This document shows, in pieces, positions 63,019 through 64,000 of a stretch of DNA of 64,000 bases. The stretch comes from Nocardioides sp. cx-173 (GTDB lineage: Bacteria; Actinomycetota; Actinomycetes; Propionibacteriales; Nocardioidaceae). Where the stretch lies: assembly GCF_021117365.1 (NCBI RefSeq), contig NZ_CP088262.1, positions 620,001-684,000 of the forward strand. The letters run 5' to 3'. The first letter of the stretch is position 1. Each line of letters starts with the position of its first letter. The translations under genes and the position numbers were made by a program. The notes below the pieces were generated by a model. That model had not been told where the DNA came from, did not search any database, and worked only from the letters and a program-made list of their open reading frames with translations.

Positions 63019-64000
63019 CTACTCGTCCGGCTGGATCTCGTCCGGCTCGCCCTCGTCGGGCGCCGGCAGCGCGTCGGGCTGGTGCGCGGCCTCCTCGTCG
63101 GCCTGCAGGATCGCCGTCACGATGACCGGGGCGGCGAGCGCGATCTGCCAGCCGCGGGCGCCGTAGCCGGAGAGCTGGGTGACGACCGCGTCGACGAGCT
63201 CGTCACCGCGACGGGTGGCCGGGGGCGACCAGAGGATGCGCCGCAGGAAGTCGGGGGTGAGGACGTTCTCGACCGGGAGGTTGCGCTCCTCGGCGAGCGC
63301 CGTCATGGCCTCGCGTGCGAGCTGCAGCCGGCGGGCGGCGACCGGGTCCTTCTCGGCCCAGGCCCGCGGCAGCGGAGGCCCGTCTCCGCGCGGCGCGCGT
63401 GTGGGCAGGGCGTCCTCGTCGAGCTCGGCGACCTCGCGCAGCGCCTCCGCGAACCGGCCGGCGTAGCGTTCGGCGCCGCGGCCGTGGAAGCCCTTGGTGG
63501 CGAGCAGCGCGTCCCGGTCCAGCGGCATCGCCTGCGCGGCGGCCACGATCGCGGAGTCGGGGACGATCCGGCTGGGGGTCACGTCGCGCTGCTGGGCGAG
63601 GGAGTCGCGCAGCTCCCACAGGGCGCGTACGGCGCCGAGGGCGCGGCGCCCGCGCACCCGGTGCAGTCCGGACGTGCGGCGCCAGGCGTCGACGCGCGGG
63701 ACGGGCACGAAGGTGCGCAGGTACTCGAACTCCTGGCGCGCCCACTCGTCCTTGCCGGTCTCGACGAGCTCGGCGGCGAGCAGGTCGCGCAGCTCGACGA
63801 GCACCTCGACGTCCAGGGCGGCGTACTCGAGCCACGCCCGGGGCAGCGGGCGGGTCGACCAGTCGACGGCGGAGTGCTCCTTCTTCATCCGCCGACCCAG
63901 CAGCGTCTCCACGAGCGTGGCCAGGCCGACTCGTGGGTAGCCCAGGAGCCGCCCCGCCAGCTCGGTGTCGAACAGGGCGCTGGGGTAGAGCCCGACCTCG
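63019..64000 (-). CDS. rnd: HRDC/3'-5' exonuclease RNase D-like protein, N-terminus cut by the window
   Basis: 327 codons visible; the frame continues past the right edge. FDTELAGRLLGYPRVGLATLVE corresponds to the middle of the DEDD exonuclease domain, and YAALDVEVLVELRDLL to the Exo III Asp. Two HRDC-like helical domains follow, with an acidic C-terminus (EGEPDEIQPDE). It processes tRNA and other stable RNA 3' ends. Convergent, its stop lies directly after the lipoprotein gene. Confidence 0.9.
   Translation of the reverse strand, partial: EVGLYPSALFDTELAGRLLGYPRVGLATLVETLLGRRMKKEHSAVDWSTRPLPRAWLEYAALDVEVLVELRDLLAAELVETGKDEWARQEFEYLRTFVPVPRVDAWRRTSGLHRVRGRRALGAVRALWELRDSLAQQRDVTPSRIVPDSAIVAAAQAMPLDRDALLATKGFHGRGAERYAGRFAEALREVAELDEDALPTRAPRGDGPPLPRAWAEKDPVAARRLQLAREAMTALAEERNLPVENVLTPDFLRRILWSPPATRRGDELVDAVVTQLSGYGARGWQIALAAPVIVTAILQADEEAAHQPDALPAPDEGEPDEIQPDE

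Overview
This is a very GC-rich stretch with the gene content of a high-GC Gram-positive bacterium. A PhoPR-type two-component pair, GlgA/GlgC of the actinobacterial type, WS/DGAT-type acyltransferase, DUF222/HNH (13E12-type) protein, DUF6318 lipoprotein, DUF4383 protein, KstD-like flavoprotein and full-length actinobacterial HrpA all point to Actinomycetota. My best guess is Nocardioides or a close relative (Nocardioidaceae). This is inferred from gene content, not from a marker gene. About 55 protein genes are packed with almost no long gaps, and no stretch over 300 bases lacks a gene. I saw no tRNA, rRNA, CRISPR array or prophage.

Layout. 1-5.4 kb: truncated FUSC transporter, membrane-anchored phosphodiesterase, metallo-hydrolase and beta-propeller protein. 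5.4-19.2 kb: a cell-surface region with two large secreted proteins, each ending in a class F sortase-like domain (7009-11865 and 15396-18059). Around them lie a DHA2 exporter, a universal stress protein, a SprT-like protein, small membrane proteins and a DksA/TraR zinc-finger protein. 19.2-23.5 kb: katE, a DUF4383 membrane protein, a small catalase-like protein and an alpha/beta hydrolase. 23.5-28.2 kb: accessory stretch with secreted proteins, a DUF222-HNH gene and an intact IS30-family element. 28.2-36.2 kb: divergent glgA/glgC, a Mug glycosylase and a run of exported hydrolases. 36.2-47.3 kb: orphan DNA methyltransferase, LysR/EamA pair, acyltransferase, FUSC-DinB pair, gamma-glutamyl genes and a ThrE exporter. 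47.3-54.9 kb: BVMO/SDR/DUF402 operon divergent from its probable TetR repressor, ornithine aminotransferase, and a PhoPR-like system facing a Pro-rich membrane protein. 54.9-64 kb: KstD-like dehydrogenase behind a KstR-type palindrome, HrpA, a candidate structured RNA, a PemK/MazF-like protein, an orphan solute-binding lipoprotein and a partial RNase D.

Regulation can be read unusually well. At least eleven start codons lie exactly 6-7 nt after a TANNNT -10 hexamer, the arrangement expected of leaderless actinobacterial mRNAs. Several operators are visible: an 8-bp dyad between the TetR gene and the BVMO operon, a PhoP-type direct repeat before the phoP-like gene, a perfect KstR-type palindrome before the KstD-like gene, a GntR-like palindrome before rocD and a 10-bp dyad before katE. 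The observations I rate most novel are the pair of surface-protein/sortase fusions and the unassigned structured RNA candidate at 60905-60993.
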